Assembly: GCA_030272155.1 (NCBI GenBank)
Contig: CP126193.1
Span: 1,116,001-1,180,000 of the forward strand
Length of the DNA: 64,000 bases
Source of the DNA: Tetradesmus obliquus
Lineage: Eukaryota > Chlorophyta > Chlorophyceae > Sphaeropleales > Scenedesmaceae
Direction of reading: 5' to 3'
Below are positions 38,017 through 48,525 of this stretch, in pieces (position 1 is the first letter of the stretch; every line of letters starts with the position of its first letter). Made by a program: the position numbers and the translations under genes. The notes under the pieces are model-generated. The model did not search any database, was not told the origin of the DNA, and was given only the letters and a program-made list of their open reading frames with translations.

Positions 38017-40209
38017 ATGCATGAGAGACACAGCAGGTGCAGCAACAGCTGGCGGCAGACACTTGCGCTGCAGCTGCTGTGCCTGCTGCTCGCAAGCAGC
38101 TGCCATGGCTTGCGCACTGAGCTGCCGCCTGCTCGGAGGCTTACAGCCATAACACAGCAGGATGGCAACAGCAGCAGCAGCGGCGCTGAAGCACAGAGCA
38201 GCGAATGCACACAGCTGAAGCAGCTGACGTGCCGCGTGACTGGCCACAACTGCCAAGCAGGCATCTGTACAGAAGCAGCAGCAGGAATACCTCCAGCTGG
38301 TGCCGCCTCCCCAGCCCCTGGCAAGCAGCCATCCAAGCAGCCAGCCGGTGGCAGCTGCAAAATCCACACGGACTGTGCTGCCACAGCGCCCTACTGCATT
38401 GCTGGCAAGTGCAGGGCCAACTGCACCGCAGATGTGCAGTGCAGGAGTGTGTCGCCAGAGCAGCCGTTCTGCTTGCAGGGCAAGTGCCGCGCGCAGCAGT
38501 GCTTCTGGGACAAGCACTGCAGCAGCAGGCCAGACATGGGCAGCCGCAAGTTTTGTGTGGATGTAGCTGGAGCCAAGCGCTGCAGGCAGTGCGGGCGGGA
38601 CAGCCACTGCAGCAGCATCAACCCGCGGCGTGCGGCGTGCTTGGCCAGAAACTCCACTTGTGTGCAGGTGAGTGGAGAAGTGGTGACATGGTTGCAGGCT
38701 GGCGCGGCCGTGACACACAGCTGATGCCGCGACACAGCAGCACAGCGCTAACAGCAGCAGCAGCAGCAGCAACCTTTGCCCCTTGTCTGTTACTTCTGGA
38801 CGTCATGTACGATCATCACAAACTCCGCACCTAGGAGCTGACTGCAACACCCACTGATATTCCATCTGCTGCTCCTGCTGCTGCTGCTGCAGTGCTTGAC
38901 CACGCAGCACTGCTCCAAACTGGCAGCCAGCGGCTTTCTAGGCCCAAACACGACGCCTGACAGAGTGGAGTGCAAGTCAATGCGCTGCATGCGGACAATC
39001 GACCCTCAGGCCAACACATCCACAGCCTGCAACTCCACTGCAGACTGCAAGGTGGGAGTGTGCCAGGACAACGCTTGTTCAGTGCAATGCACAAGCAGCG
39101 AGCAGTGCACCACGACAGCAAAGGAGCAGGGCCTGTCAGCAGCAGCAGCCACTTGCCAATCCGGACGCTGCGTGGAGTGCTCCGACACAATCGCGTGTCC
39201 GGCAAATGCGGTGTTCCCGGACTCGCGGCCGACATGCGAGGCCGGCAAATGCGTGGAGTGTGCAGCTGACAGCGACTGCGCGCGGTTCCAGACAACGTTT
39301 GGTGCAAAGCCGCTGTGCATTATGAACAAGTGTGTGGAGTGCTCAGACCAAAAGCCCTGCCCAGTTGGTCTCTTCGGAGCTGCGGGTACTTGCCAAGCCG
39401 GCAAGTGTGTGGAGTGTGATGGCAGCAGCCAAAGCACTTGCCCCACTGATGCAGCAAAGCCTGGCGGGACCTGCCTAACAGCGACTTCGAAGTGTGTGCA
39501 GTGCACAGCGGACGAGCAGTGCGGCAGCAACGGCCGCTGCATGCTGGACTTCAGCTGCCAGGAGTGCGTAAGCGATGGCGATTGCGCGGCACTTCCTGGG
39601 GTGTTCCCTGGCGCTGCTGCCACATGCCAGGCCGGCAAATGCACCGAGTGCGCAGCTGATGCGGATTGCGCAAAGTATAAGTACTGCTTTGGGCCGCAGC
39701 CATTCTGCAGCGCCGGCAGGTGCGTGGAATGCTCCGGCAGCCGACCTTGTCCTTTGGGCATGCACAAAGCAAACGGCACGTGCCAGGCTGGCCGCTGCAA
39801 GGAATGCATTGTGGATACAGACTGCCCGAAGAAGCTGCTGTCTCCTGGAGGCATCTGCCAGACCAATCCTGCTGTTCCTGCATTTGGCAAGTGTGTGGAA
39901 TGCCGGGAAGATGTCAACTGCAAGTTTTTGATGACGCCGGGAAAAAGCCTCATGTGTGCTGCTGACGAGGGCGGGTGTGAGATCTGCATGACAGATCAGG
40001 ACTGCATTGGGTTTGCAGGAGTGAGCGGAATGGGGCCCTACTGCCACGAGCGCAAGTGCTCAGTCAAGGGGCGCAGCTGCAGTGTGGCGTCGGACTGTAC
40101 ATATTCTGGGCCGTGTTATGGCATGGCAGAGTGTCCGAGCCCTAGCTGTGCTGCTGGCGAGTGTGATTCTGGGCTATCGGGGCTTGATGAAGTTGTGCCG
40201 GGGCTGTAG
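38017..40209 (+). CDS. Secreted Cys-rich repeat protein
   Basis: Two exons, 38017-38667 and 38893-40209, join in phase 0 to give 655 residues. The start ATG at 38017 is chosen because it gives a good signal peptide: a basic start and then LALQLLCLLLASSCHG. An upstream in-frame ATG at 37900 would bury it. After a short Ser/Ala/Pro-rich spacer the whole protein is a chain of Cys-rich units of about 35-45 residues built around C-Q-A-G-K-C-V-E-C followed by xxDxDC, about a dozen in all. All cysteines probably pair as disulfides. Similar Cys-rich wall or extracellular-matrix proteins are common in chlorophyte algae, but I cannot assign a named family. No transmembrane segment or GPI signal is seen at the C-terminus. 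A (CTG)5 tract precedes the CAG acceptor of exon 2. Confidence 0.85.
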
Positions 40210-43200
40210 CATCTTATGAGCGTAGCGGTCGATCAGCTGATGGGTGCAGCAGGTGCTGCAGCTGCAGCTGGGCCGCCGTACATGTCCGGATCTTTTGGTA
40301 GGTGTTATGCACTTGTTGGTCCTGATGTGGCGTTGTTATGTTTTGGGCTTGTTGGCGCTTGCAGGAAAGCTTGGTGTTGTTGCTAGCAGCTGCTACTTAT
40401 CTGCGGTGGTGTCTGGGTGGTGTCAGGGATGATGCACGGGCTTTGCGTCGGGTTGCGAGGCGATTCCCAGGCACTGCCGGTGCAGACCTGGCGTATGTAT
40501 CTGTTGTGAGCATGTTGGCAATGGAGAAGGGTTCATCTTCATGGCTGCCGCAGTAGCTCACCTCACATTTGCGCACATTATGTGGGCGCGGGTGCGTGCG
40601 TGAGTGTTGTGTGGGCGGCTTGGCGCTGTTGCTTGTGGTTTGGCACGCGAGCATAATGCCAGGTGCAGCCAGGTGCTTGCTACCAGCAGCAAAGGTGAAT
40701 GTTGGTGTGCAGCAGCAGACTGCTGCTGTTTTTTTGTTATCGATAAGGTTCAGGCGTAATGCCTGCGGCATAAAGTGCCACTGTCTGTGTGTTTGGCTGC
40801 TGTGGTTGGCTGGTGTGAGCTACCTGCACTGGCATTGCGCGCTGTCAGCGTCGATGTTCAGCATGTTGTTGTGCTTTGCATCTGTTGGGGGTGAAAGGGG
40901 ATGCATGATAAAGCACACAGGACTCGCTTACAGTTAAAGTAATAACAATACGGCACTGCGCCATGCAATGCATAGCAATACTTTACTTACGTACCCCGAT
41001 CTTCTTGACAGGGAGGGAACGGGGGCCTTATGCCATATGCATATGTATGTTTGCCAGCGCAGATACCTTGCTTGGATGCGCTGTTACTTTGGTGCCACTT
41101 GCAGGAGGTGTTACGCAGCTGCTTAGCGCTTTTTTATTTTGCGGAAGCAACGTAATGCGACCCTGCAACGTGTCAAGCGCCTGCTGCTGCGCGCAGAGTG
41201 CATAATCCACAACCTGCTCAACATGCGAGTGCTTTGTTGTTCTGGTTTGCGTGGTGACACGGTTGTCAGCTTTTCTTTGGTGAATGGACTTACAGCGGTG
41301 GGGGTGTTGAGAAATGCAACTCATGCAGTGTGCGTAACTCTTTTTTTGGAGGAAGGCTGCTTGGTTGTGATGCGTGGCGAGGATCCATTCTCTTTGGCTT
41401 GCACTTGTACATAACCCTGGAGGCTAGCATCTGCAACCATGGTGATGCCTTGCTTGCATGTCTGCTGCTGCTCAAGTGCACGGCATGCTGATGTTGAGGG
41501 GTGAGAGGTTCTACAGGCTGCTGTTGCAGCATACCTCACTGCCCTGGCATGCCTATTCTCTTCCTGGTACTGGGGAGGTGCACTGCATGCAAGCTGTACA
41601 TATAGTATGGAATGGCGTACTGCCGTATGTGGTCAATTAGTTATTTACCTTTTGAAGTGCAGTGCTCAACATGCAGCTGCGTCATTGTGTGCAGCTTGCA
41701 AGCGTGCAATGTTCAACACTGCCGTTGTGTCTCAGCGCTGCAATTGGTGGCTGCACGCAGCTACTTTTCCGCACTGCAGCTTGCACACATACACCATGCA
41801 AAACATCTGCGCATGAGTGGCTTGCTTGAGATGGCAAGTGCAGCATATTTGGGGATGCGAGGTTACAGAAACATCAGGCTTGGCGAGACTGTGTGTCCGT
41901 GGAGGTGTGTTGTTTTACTGTCTGCCTGCTGCTGGCATGCATCCCACACCCTTGGATAAAGATGCTTGACCATGCTGCGCTGCACAACATGGCTGTGCAC
42001 ACCTGCAGCAGCATGGTGTTTTGTTGCTTTGAAAGCTGCTGCTGGTGTGTTTTTTACAGCACGGCCGCATGTTCTGTCATCTAACTGTTATAACACACAC
42101 AGGGAGCCGCGCTTACTGCTGGCCACTGATAGCAGCCGTGGCTTGCTGGCTTTGAGCTCAACTCAGGCGCGGCAGTGTGAAATGCATGCAATGAATCCTA
42201 TGTGAATTAATGCCAGGCTTGCATGTCTACTGTGGGTATGTGAAAGTGCCGTAACTGCATGATGTGTACTGCTGGTTGCTGAATGCTGTATGCAGACAGA
42301 TGGGAGGGCCTTGCGTGGCGTTCATAGACGCACCAGCACGTGCATTTTTCCAGCAGCTGCACTGCACGCATTGGCGCATTAGTATGGCTGGCGCTGAGAA
42401 GCATAGCATGCGCCCAGCAGGTCAACACAGGGGGTTGCAGGTGTTGTTACTCTTAGCACACTGCTGCGGTGTTTTGGAAACCTAGACTAGACCATGGCCT
42501 TCAGTGCATCAGGTCCCCTGCCGTCACCTACTGTCATTGTGGCTTCCTGCATTCTTGTTTGCTTGCATGCTTGCGTAGTGTAGTACTGTGTACGCTGTTG
42601 TCCAACCAGCTGGCCTGGCGGTGCATTTGTCAGCAGGTTGCTGCAGCCCAGCTGCAGCAATTGGGTTTGAAACCTTGTGTTGGCATGGCTTGAGAGAGAG
42701 TGTGTTGCCTCGATAGGGCAGCGCTGCTAGCGCTTTGTTGGTCCAGAACTGCTTTCAGGTCCGGCGTTAACTTGCCTACATCCTGTTATACTTGGCGCTG
42801 AGCATTGATGACACCACAGTTGCAGCTGTTGCGGAGGTTGCAGTCGTACAGCTGGTGGTAGCTACGGGGGTCAGTGTGTTGATGTTGCCCTTATAGTGCT
42901 GGCAACAGCATCAGACTGGTTATGATGAGCCTTGTTTGGCGCCTTCTGGTGCGAGCAGTAATTATTGATTTATAAAACAGAGACACGTAGGAAAGATGGC
43001 GGCTGGCACTGTGGGCTGTATGAGCCACAGCACGTCGAACTCAATGCATTGCAGTGGCCATACCCTGTAATCTATTACTGTGTTACTCTATCCACAAGGA
43101 GTGGTTCCGGTTGCACAGGCCCCGCACGGCCAATGGAAACTGTCCATTAGCAGATTATTGCAACCGCAATTATCAAGGCGAATTGGGGACGAGGTCTGGG

Positions 43201-43730
43201 GTCGTGGAGCTCAAACAATCCTGGCCCAGTAGCAACAGCAACAGGCACATTGGTATGCCCGGCAGTCGGCAGTGGCGTACTTCAACATTCACAATCCAAG
43301 CACGGCTTATCATGCCTCGAATTGGCCAGGGCGCCAGTTTGAGAAAGGATAGCTACATGTGGGTCCTGGCACCATCAAACTTGCTAAAAGTTTGTGTCCC
43401 ATTAGTTGGCGTTGATGCTATGGCTTGATGGGTAACATGATGATGATGTGTCCCATTAGTTTTGCAGGTATGAGCCACAACAGGGTGAACACTGTTCATG
43501 TGACATGGTCAGAGACCAGAGCTCTGGAGAGAAGAGAGTGAACACTACAGAACATGACGCATACTCTAGCACACCAGGTCCCTCTTGTGCAGCATTGCAT
43601 CATGCTACCATGATGGATACCATGCAGAACAGCAGCAGCATCTGCTTGGTACCGTATGCCACCTGGGGTGGCTAGCGCGCAACGTGCGACATGTGTGCAC
43701 ATCATGCTAGTGCAGTACCGCCTGTCCTGA
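40210..43730. other. Long TG-rich tract after the Cys-rich gene, then unclassified sequence
   Basis: 40210-42950 is T/G-rich on the plus strand, as expected of a plus-strand 3' UTR, but unusually long (about 2.7 kb). The first plus-strand TGTAA I find is at 43066-43070. Part may be another transcript. 42950-43490 changes composition and ends with a 43-bp block shared with 57575. No coding sequence is supported. Confidence 0.4.
43407..43449 (-). repeat. 43-bp dispersed block, copy 1
   Basis: Its reverse complement is identical to 57575-57617 (ACATCATCATCATGTTACCC...AACGCCA). Here it is framed by the direct repeat TGTCCCATTAGTT on both sides (43396 and 43450). Confidence 0.9.
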
Positions 43731-43735
43731 TTACA
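43731..43735 (-). promoter_or_regulatory. Candidate UGUAA polyadenylation signal of the patatin-like gene
   Basis: TTACA on the plus strand, about 310 nt past the stop codon, at the edge of a CA-rich plus-strand tract (43740-44040). Confidence 0.45.
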
Positions 43736-44043
43736 GAAACCCAACTCATGCAGCAACCCATCAGCAATCCAAGAAATTATCATTTGCTGCAGTGCAGGCA
43801 CTGCACGAGCTGTGGACTTCACTGTCACGAGAATGCTTATTCGATGCGTGTACAAACACAACCTGCTTGCATGCATTGCATTGCAGTCTTTCTGTCAACA
43901 GCATCAGCACTGCGCTTCACCCACATTGAGAGCCGTAGCAACACTATCACAATCTGCACTTATTGAATGTAGGCGCCACAGCCCCTCACACCCCTCCCAG
44001 ATCACAAGCGCAAATCAACACCACCTTTCCAAGTAGCATTTTG

Positions 44044-44368
44044 CTACAGAACGCTGCTCCGCCTGCCCACGCTGGCACCCGCCACAGCTGCCTTTGCCCC
44101 TGGCACAAGAGGCCCCTCTGTACTCTGCAGTGCCTGCTGCACTGCCGCCGGCTGAGCCAGCCCATGCTGCAGCACCCAGGCTGCCGCATCCTTCCTTCCC
44201 TGGTTGTAGATAGACAGCAGCGTGTTATTATCAGGGATGACGAGGCCGTAAGAGTTCCAAACTGCCGCAGAGACGTTGAGGGGCCCTGAGAGGCCGGGGT
44301 AGATGTCGGGGTTTGCCGGCGCAGGCAGCGCTGCAGGGTTCAGTGGCAGGAAGCGGGCTGCGATTGGG

Positions 44369-44414
<46 letters not shown>

Positions 44415-47400
44415 GCGGCGGCTTTTGACACAACGCTGAGATACCTTTTGTTTGTTGTCTGTCAAGGCGCAGGGCAGTCTGACATGGCCGCCAGCCTGTT
44501 TTGTCAGCACGTTGCGCGAACAAGTGAGCCATGGCCACAACGAAGCCATTGCCGCCGCAGTCACCAAAGCGAACAGGAGATGCAGCTGCAGCACCGCTGT
44601 TCTGTGCATGTCAAGACCAAAGAGAGGTTCAAGCAACCAGCAACACGTTTGGAAACCAGCTTCACCAGCACAACATCAGGCACAGGCTGCAACGCCTTGA
44701 CATGACCGCAGCAAGTCACACGTACCAGGGCTGTTGACGCTGCGGCTGCGTGCTCACTTCAGCAGACCACAACACGCAATACCGAGGCACAACACACAAC
44801 ACCTCGCCTTCACTAAGCCGACAATTGCACGGGGAAATTCACTGGCAATTTAATCCCAGATCCGAGCTTACTCTGGATGGATTTTGAACCGCTCACCTGA
44901 GCTACTGTCGCTGGCATTGCGTGCTGTCATCAGCAGCTGCAGCGTGTTATCGCCAGCCAGGCGAGGCCGCGGCCCGGTGCTGTTGCTCGGCGCCACGCCG
45001 GCGTTTGCTGTAACCTTGACACAGTATGTGACACCTGGCAAGCACAGTAGCACACGGCGGCGGGCACGTGAGTACAGTGCAAGGTGTCCACAAATGCATC
45101 GGCAAGGCAAGCTGTCAACGAAAGAATGTGTGTCAATTGTTGCGTCTGCTTGCTGCCCAGCGCTGGGCACAGCTGGCGATTTGACAGCAGCCATCAAGGT
45201 TGGCTGACAACTCATCCACCAGCTGGCAGTCTGACTGATGGAAGGCTGCGCCTCACTGGGCCACATGCTTCAGCAATCAAAAACCCAAGAGGCCCCGTGC
45301 AAGCATACATTGCCAGCTCATTGCACCTGCTGCAGTGCATTGCTGTAGCCTGTACCTGGCGGGCAGGGCAGCGGGTTTGAGAAGCCGCCACTAGCTGGCG
45401 AAATCGTCAGACAAGTGGCGGCTCTGGCAAGGCCACACCACATCTTTCCACCTCCTGACCCAACAACCAAACCACCCAGTGCAGTTTCAACTTCAAGCTG
45501 ATGCTGTCACTGCGCCTCACCTGGGGGGCAGGGCAGCGGGTATGAGAAGCCACCATCATACACAGCAGGCAGGCCGTCAATGGTGGTCACTGCGGAGCGC
45601 CCCGACCAGAAGGGCAGGTAGGCTGAGGCAGCCACTGCATCCAGCAGCATGCCCTTGCTGCTGATGTTGCCCAAAACCTGCAGGCAGAAAGGCAGGCAGC
45701 AGCCGTGACATAGCGGTACTTGTTGTGCTGTAACACATACCGCAACAGCGGCTGTAGCAGCACTGCGGGTGCACAGCAACAGCATTGACACTTGCTGCTG
45801 ACGTTGCCCACAACCTGCAGGCAGAGTGAGGCAGCAGCATTGCGTGATGCAGCAATGTTTGTGGTGCGCCTGGGACAGCAGGGTTGTGCAATTGCCATGC
45901 CAAAACTGTCAATTTACAGCAGGCTGGTTGTGCAATGTGATGCGCAGCGCATCAGCATGTGACGCACTGATACATTTGTGAAAGAGCTGTGGGCATTGAT
46001 ACTGCTGTAATCAAATTCTACCCGCACAAACCTGTGGTGGGTCTGTCAGGTTGTTTGGGCGCGCCTCTGTCACTGTCACGTACAGCCTCCGATTGCACTG
46101 CTCTGTCACGCTTGCAGGAAACAGCTCAGTGGTGTAGTTCCTCACAACCTTGTCCAGATACCCTCTGCAGGCAAAGCTAGGCCGGCAGGTTGCAGCAATG
46201 TTGAAGTTGGCTGCCAGCTGTTGGCTGGAAGCAGGCACGTTGCTGCAAATTGCTGCTGCTGTGATGGCACCACCAGATGAGCCAGCAAGGCGTGTGCTGT
46301 TGTTGATGATGCCTAAGGACTGCAGGATTGCTGTTACACCTGTGAAGTACCTGAGGGGCAGGCAGCATGGGCAGGAGCGCGCCAGGCAGCATCAGGCAGC
46401 ACTGCGTCAGCACAATGCACGCCAGGTGTAATAATTACCAAAGATAGTGCCAGGATCCACATGCAGCTATCCTCTCTCAATACTTGGAGTGTATGCCATG
46501 TTGTGCTTTGCTGGGCTACCGATCAAAGCGAGCGAGGACCATAACCTGCGGTGTTCGTCAACAACACAGGAACCAAGGGTTCGCAACTGCTACTGCTGCT
46601 GCTGCTGCCGCTGCCATTGCGTGCCCTGCAGGTGCGCAGCACCCTGTTGTGGCACGGCAGCAGCCTTTGAAGAGCACATTTAAAACTATGTGCCAGCTGG
46701 CAGCAGCCGGTGCTTGTCGCTCACAGTATGAGGAAGCCTGAGCCGCTGAACCCTACTCCCAGTGTGTGGTTCTGCACAGCTGCAAGCGGGCTGGTGATAT
46801 TGGCATATGGGCTCACACCACCTAGTGTCACATTGCCTGTTGCGTTTGCAGCAGCCATGCCTGCTACTGCAGCTCAGCAACCCAGGAGACTGTGGTGTGT
46901 GCAGTGCTTGCTGTTCCTGCAAGCATACAGCAGCAGCATGCAGAATGATGTCAACATGACTTGGTAGCTTGGGCCGGTGCCGGCAAACTCATACTTGAAC
47001 AGCAGTTCTGCTGCACAGGGTCTCACTCATTGGCATCAAAAAGTCACTGTCAGGCCATGCACGTCCTTACTGCTGCTGCTGGTGCTGCAGTGCTGCTGCT
47101 GCAGATACACCTCAACAGCAGGTGGGAGCATACAACAACACACTCAATACAGATATGTGATCAACTATGAACGGTTTCAAATGTTGTGCTTTACATGCAC
47201 GCCTCTTTGTTGAGAGCAGCATCTGCAAACAGCACTCACCACGCAGGTTGTTCCCGGGTTGCTGGCGTGGTGATGGCTGCCGATGCAGTACTATACGCGT
47301 TTCAAAATGCAGCATAGAACTTGAGTTAGCCTGATAGAGCGGAGTTCGCCTTTTTAAGGACAGCATAAAAAGGTTTTGGCCCTGACGCATCCCTACGTTC

Positions 47401-47459
47401 GTAACTGCCGACGTGGCTCTCGCGCAAGCAATGCTAATCACACATTTGTACGGGTACAA
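44044..47459 (-). CDS. Patatin-like phospholipase/acyl hydrolase, probably secretory
   Basis: Firm exons: 46725-46858 (or longer), 46032-46350, 45521-45677, 44897-45034 and 44044-44357, all in phase. VGFSGSGFLI (oxyanion loop region) is followed by TRLAGSSGGAIT with the G-x-S-x-G nucleophile. VYDGGFSYPLP gives the D-G-G/A motif with the catalytic Asp. This Ser-Asp dyad defines the patatin family of lipid acyl hydrolases; the substrate is unknown. Many N-x-S/T sites (NATG, NVT, NIT, NHT, NST, NYT, NLT) suggest passage through the secretory pathway. The C-terminal exons are less conserved. An upstream exon ending at 47240 with a strong GTGAGT donor joins in the right phase and could supply the N-terminus (ATGs up to 47459), or be 5' UTR with translation from the ATG at 46858. 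Intron 4 ends with (CTG)14 close to its acceptor. Confidence 0.8.
44371..44412. repeat. (CAG)14 / (CTG)14 just upstream of a 3' splice site
   Basis: On the minus strand the CTG tract is followed by TTCCCAATCGCAG and then the last exon of the patatin-like gene (edge 44357). Confidence 0.95.
45356..45390 (-). repeat. Copy of the 3' edge of patatin exon 3 with its own donor, in intron 3
   Basis: Matches the end of the exon at 45521-45555 (coding GGFSYPLPCPPG) and reads on the minus strand GGCTTCTCAAACCCGCTGCC up to a GTACAG donor-like site. Confidence 0.8.
45790..45845 (-). repeat. Copy of the 5' edge of patatin exon 3 with its acceptor, in intron 2
   Basis: Matches 45653-45708, including the CCTGCAG acceptor and the first codons (V-V-G-N-V-S-S-K against V-L-G-N-I-S-S-K in the exon). 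It lies about 137 bp upstream of the real exon start. Confidence 0.8.
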
Positions 47460-48525
47460 CTACTAGTGAATTTTTTTTTTGTAATATTCCCATTCTAAAT
47501 GATTGAAGGCTGTCATACGCTCTGATCGAGAGTGCTTCCAGAATCCAAGGTTTGACCGTTGCTTGCCACTGCAGCGCAGCTACACCCAAGTCATGTCGAG
47601 GTGCGCGTCATACCAGCACAACGTTGACCATCAGACCAAATTGTTCAATTGGATTTCATATCTCTGCTACCCGACTCCCAAATCACTAACTTACCTCATA
47701 TATGTTGGATGATTGGCCAGACACCCATTGGTGTTACCTGGTGAAGGCTTGATGTGCAGAGGGATGCAGGAGAGCAGGGATGTTGCCAACTATACAACTG
47801 GCTGATGTATCTTTGCTTCTTTGAATATGGGTATCAGCAACAGCAGTGTTTGCAATGTTACCAAGCTAGGTGGGCCGCCAGAAGAAACAAGAGTCTAATG
47901 CCGCATTAGCGGCTGGCTGCGGTGCGGCGCACACCAAGCTCACACACAGAAGGACAGTTCTGTGCGGCACACACGCACCTGGCATACAGGTGCGACAGCA
48001 GAAACGTGCCATACCAGGAGTGCTGCTGTCTTGACACATGCCTGTGCATGCCAAGCGTACTGGTGTTTGAAGTGCCTAGCAGTGGCAGTGACCGACACAC
48101 CTAAGCCAGCCTAGCATGCGAGCCAAGTTGCCAAGCCACCATCATTTTGCCCCTTTAAACAGAAAGCACGTCACACCATGCCATGATCAGACGAAGAAAA
48201 CAGGTCAGGAAACAGAACATAAGAATGGTCAAGTTGTGCACCATGTGCGGCAACACGCCCTAGCGAACCCAGCATACAGTGCTCTTTGCGATGCTGCAGA
48301 GGCTGTTGCAGAGGCTGTTGCAAAAACGGTTGTTCAAACTGCTTGCACAAAATATGCATGATATGCACTGCCAGTGACAGCAGGCAGTCGCTGCCTGTTA
48401 GGGTTTTGCCATAACACACCCTGCTGCTGGTGCCTCAGTACGACGCTGCCCGCGCTGACACCCCTGCTGCTGAACGACTCTGCAATCCCAACTGCTGCTG
48501 CTGCTGCTGCTGCTGAAGAGGCCTC
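47460..48525. other. Intergenic, 3' side of the plastid-protein gene and 5' side of the patatin gene
   Basis: Contains A/T-rich stretches near 47461-47520, unlike most of the window, which may be the patatin promoter. The right half is CA-rich and fits the 3' UTR of the gene that stops at 48526. No gene is seen. Confidence 0.4.
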
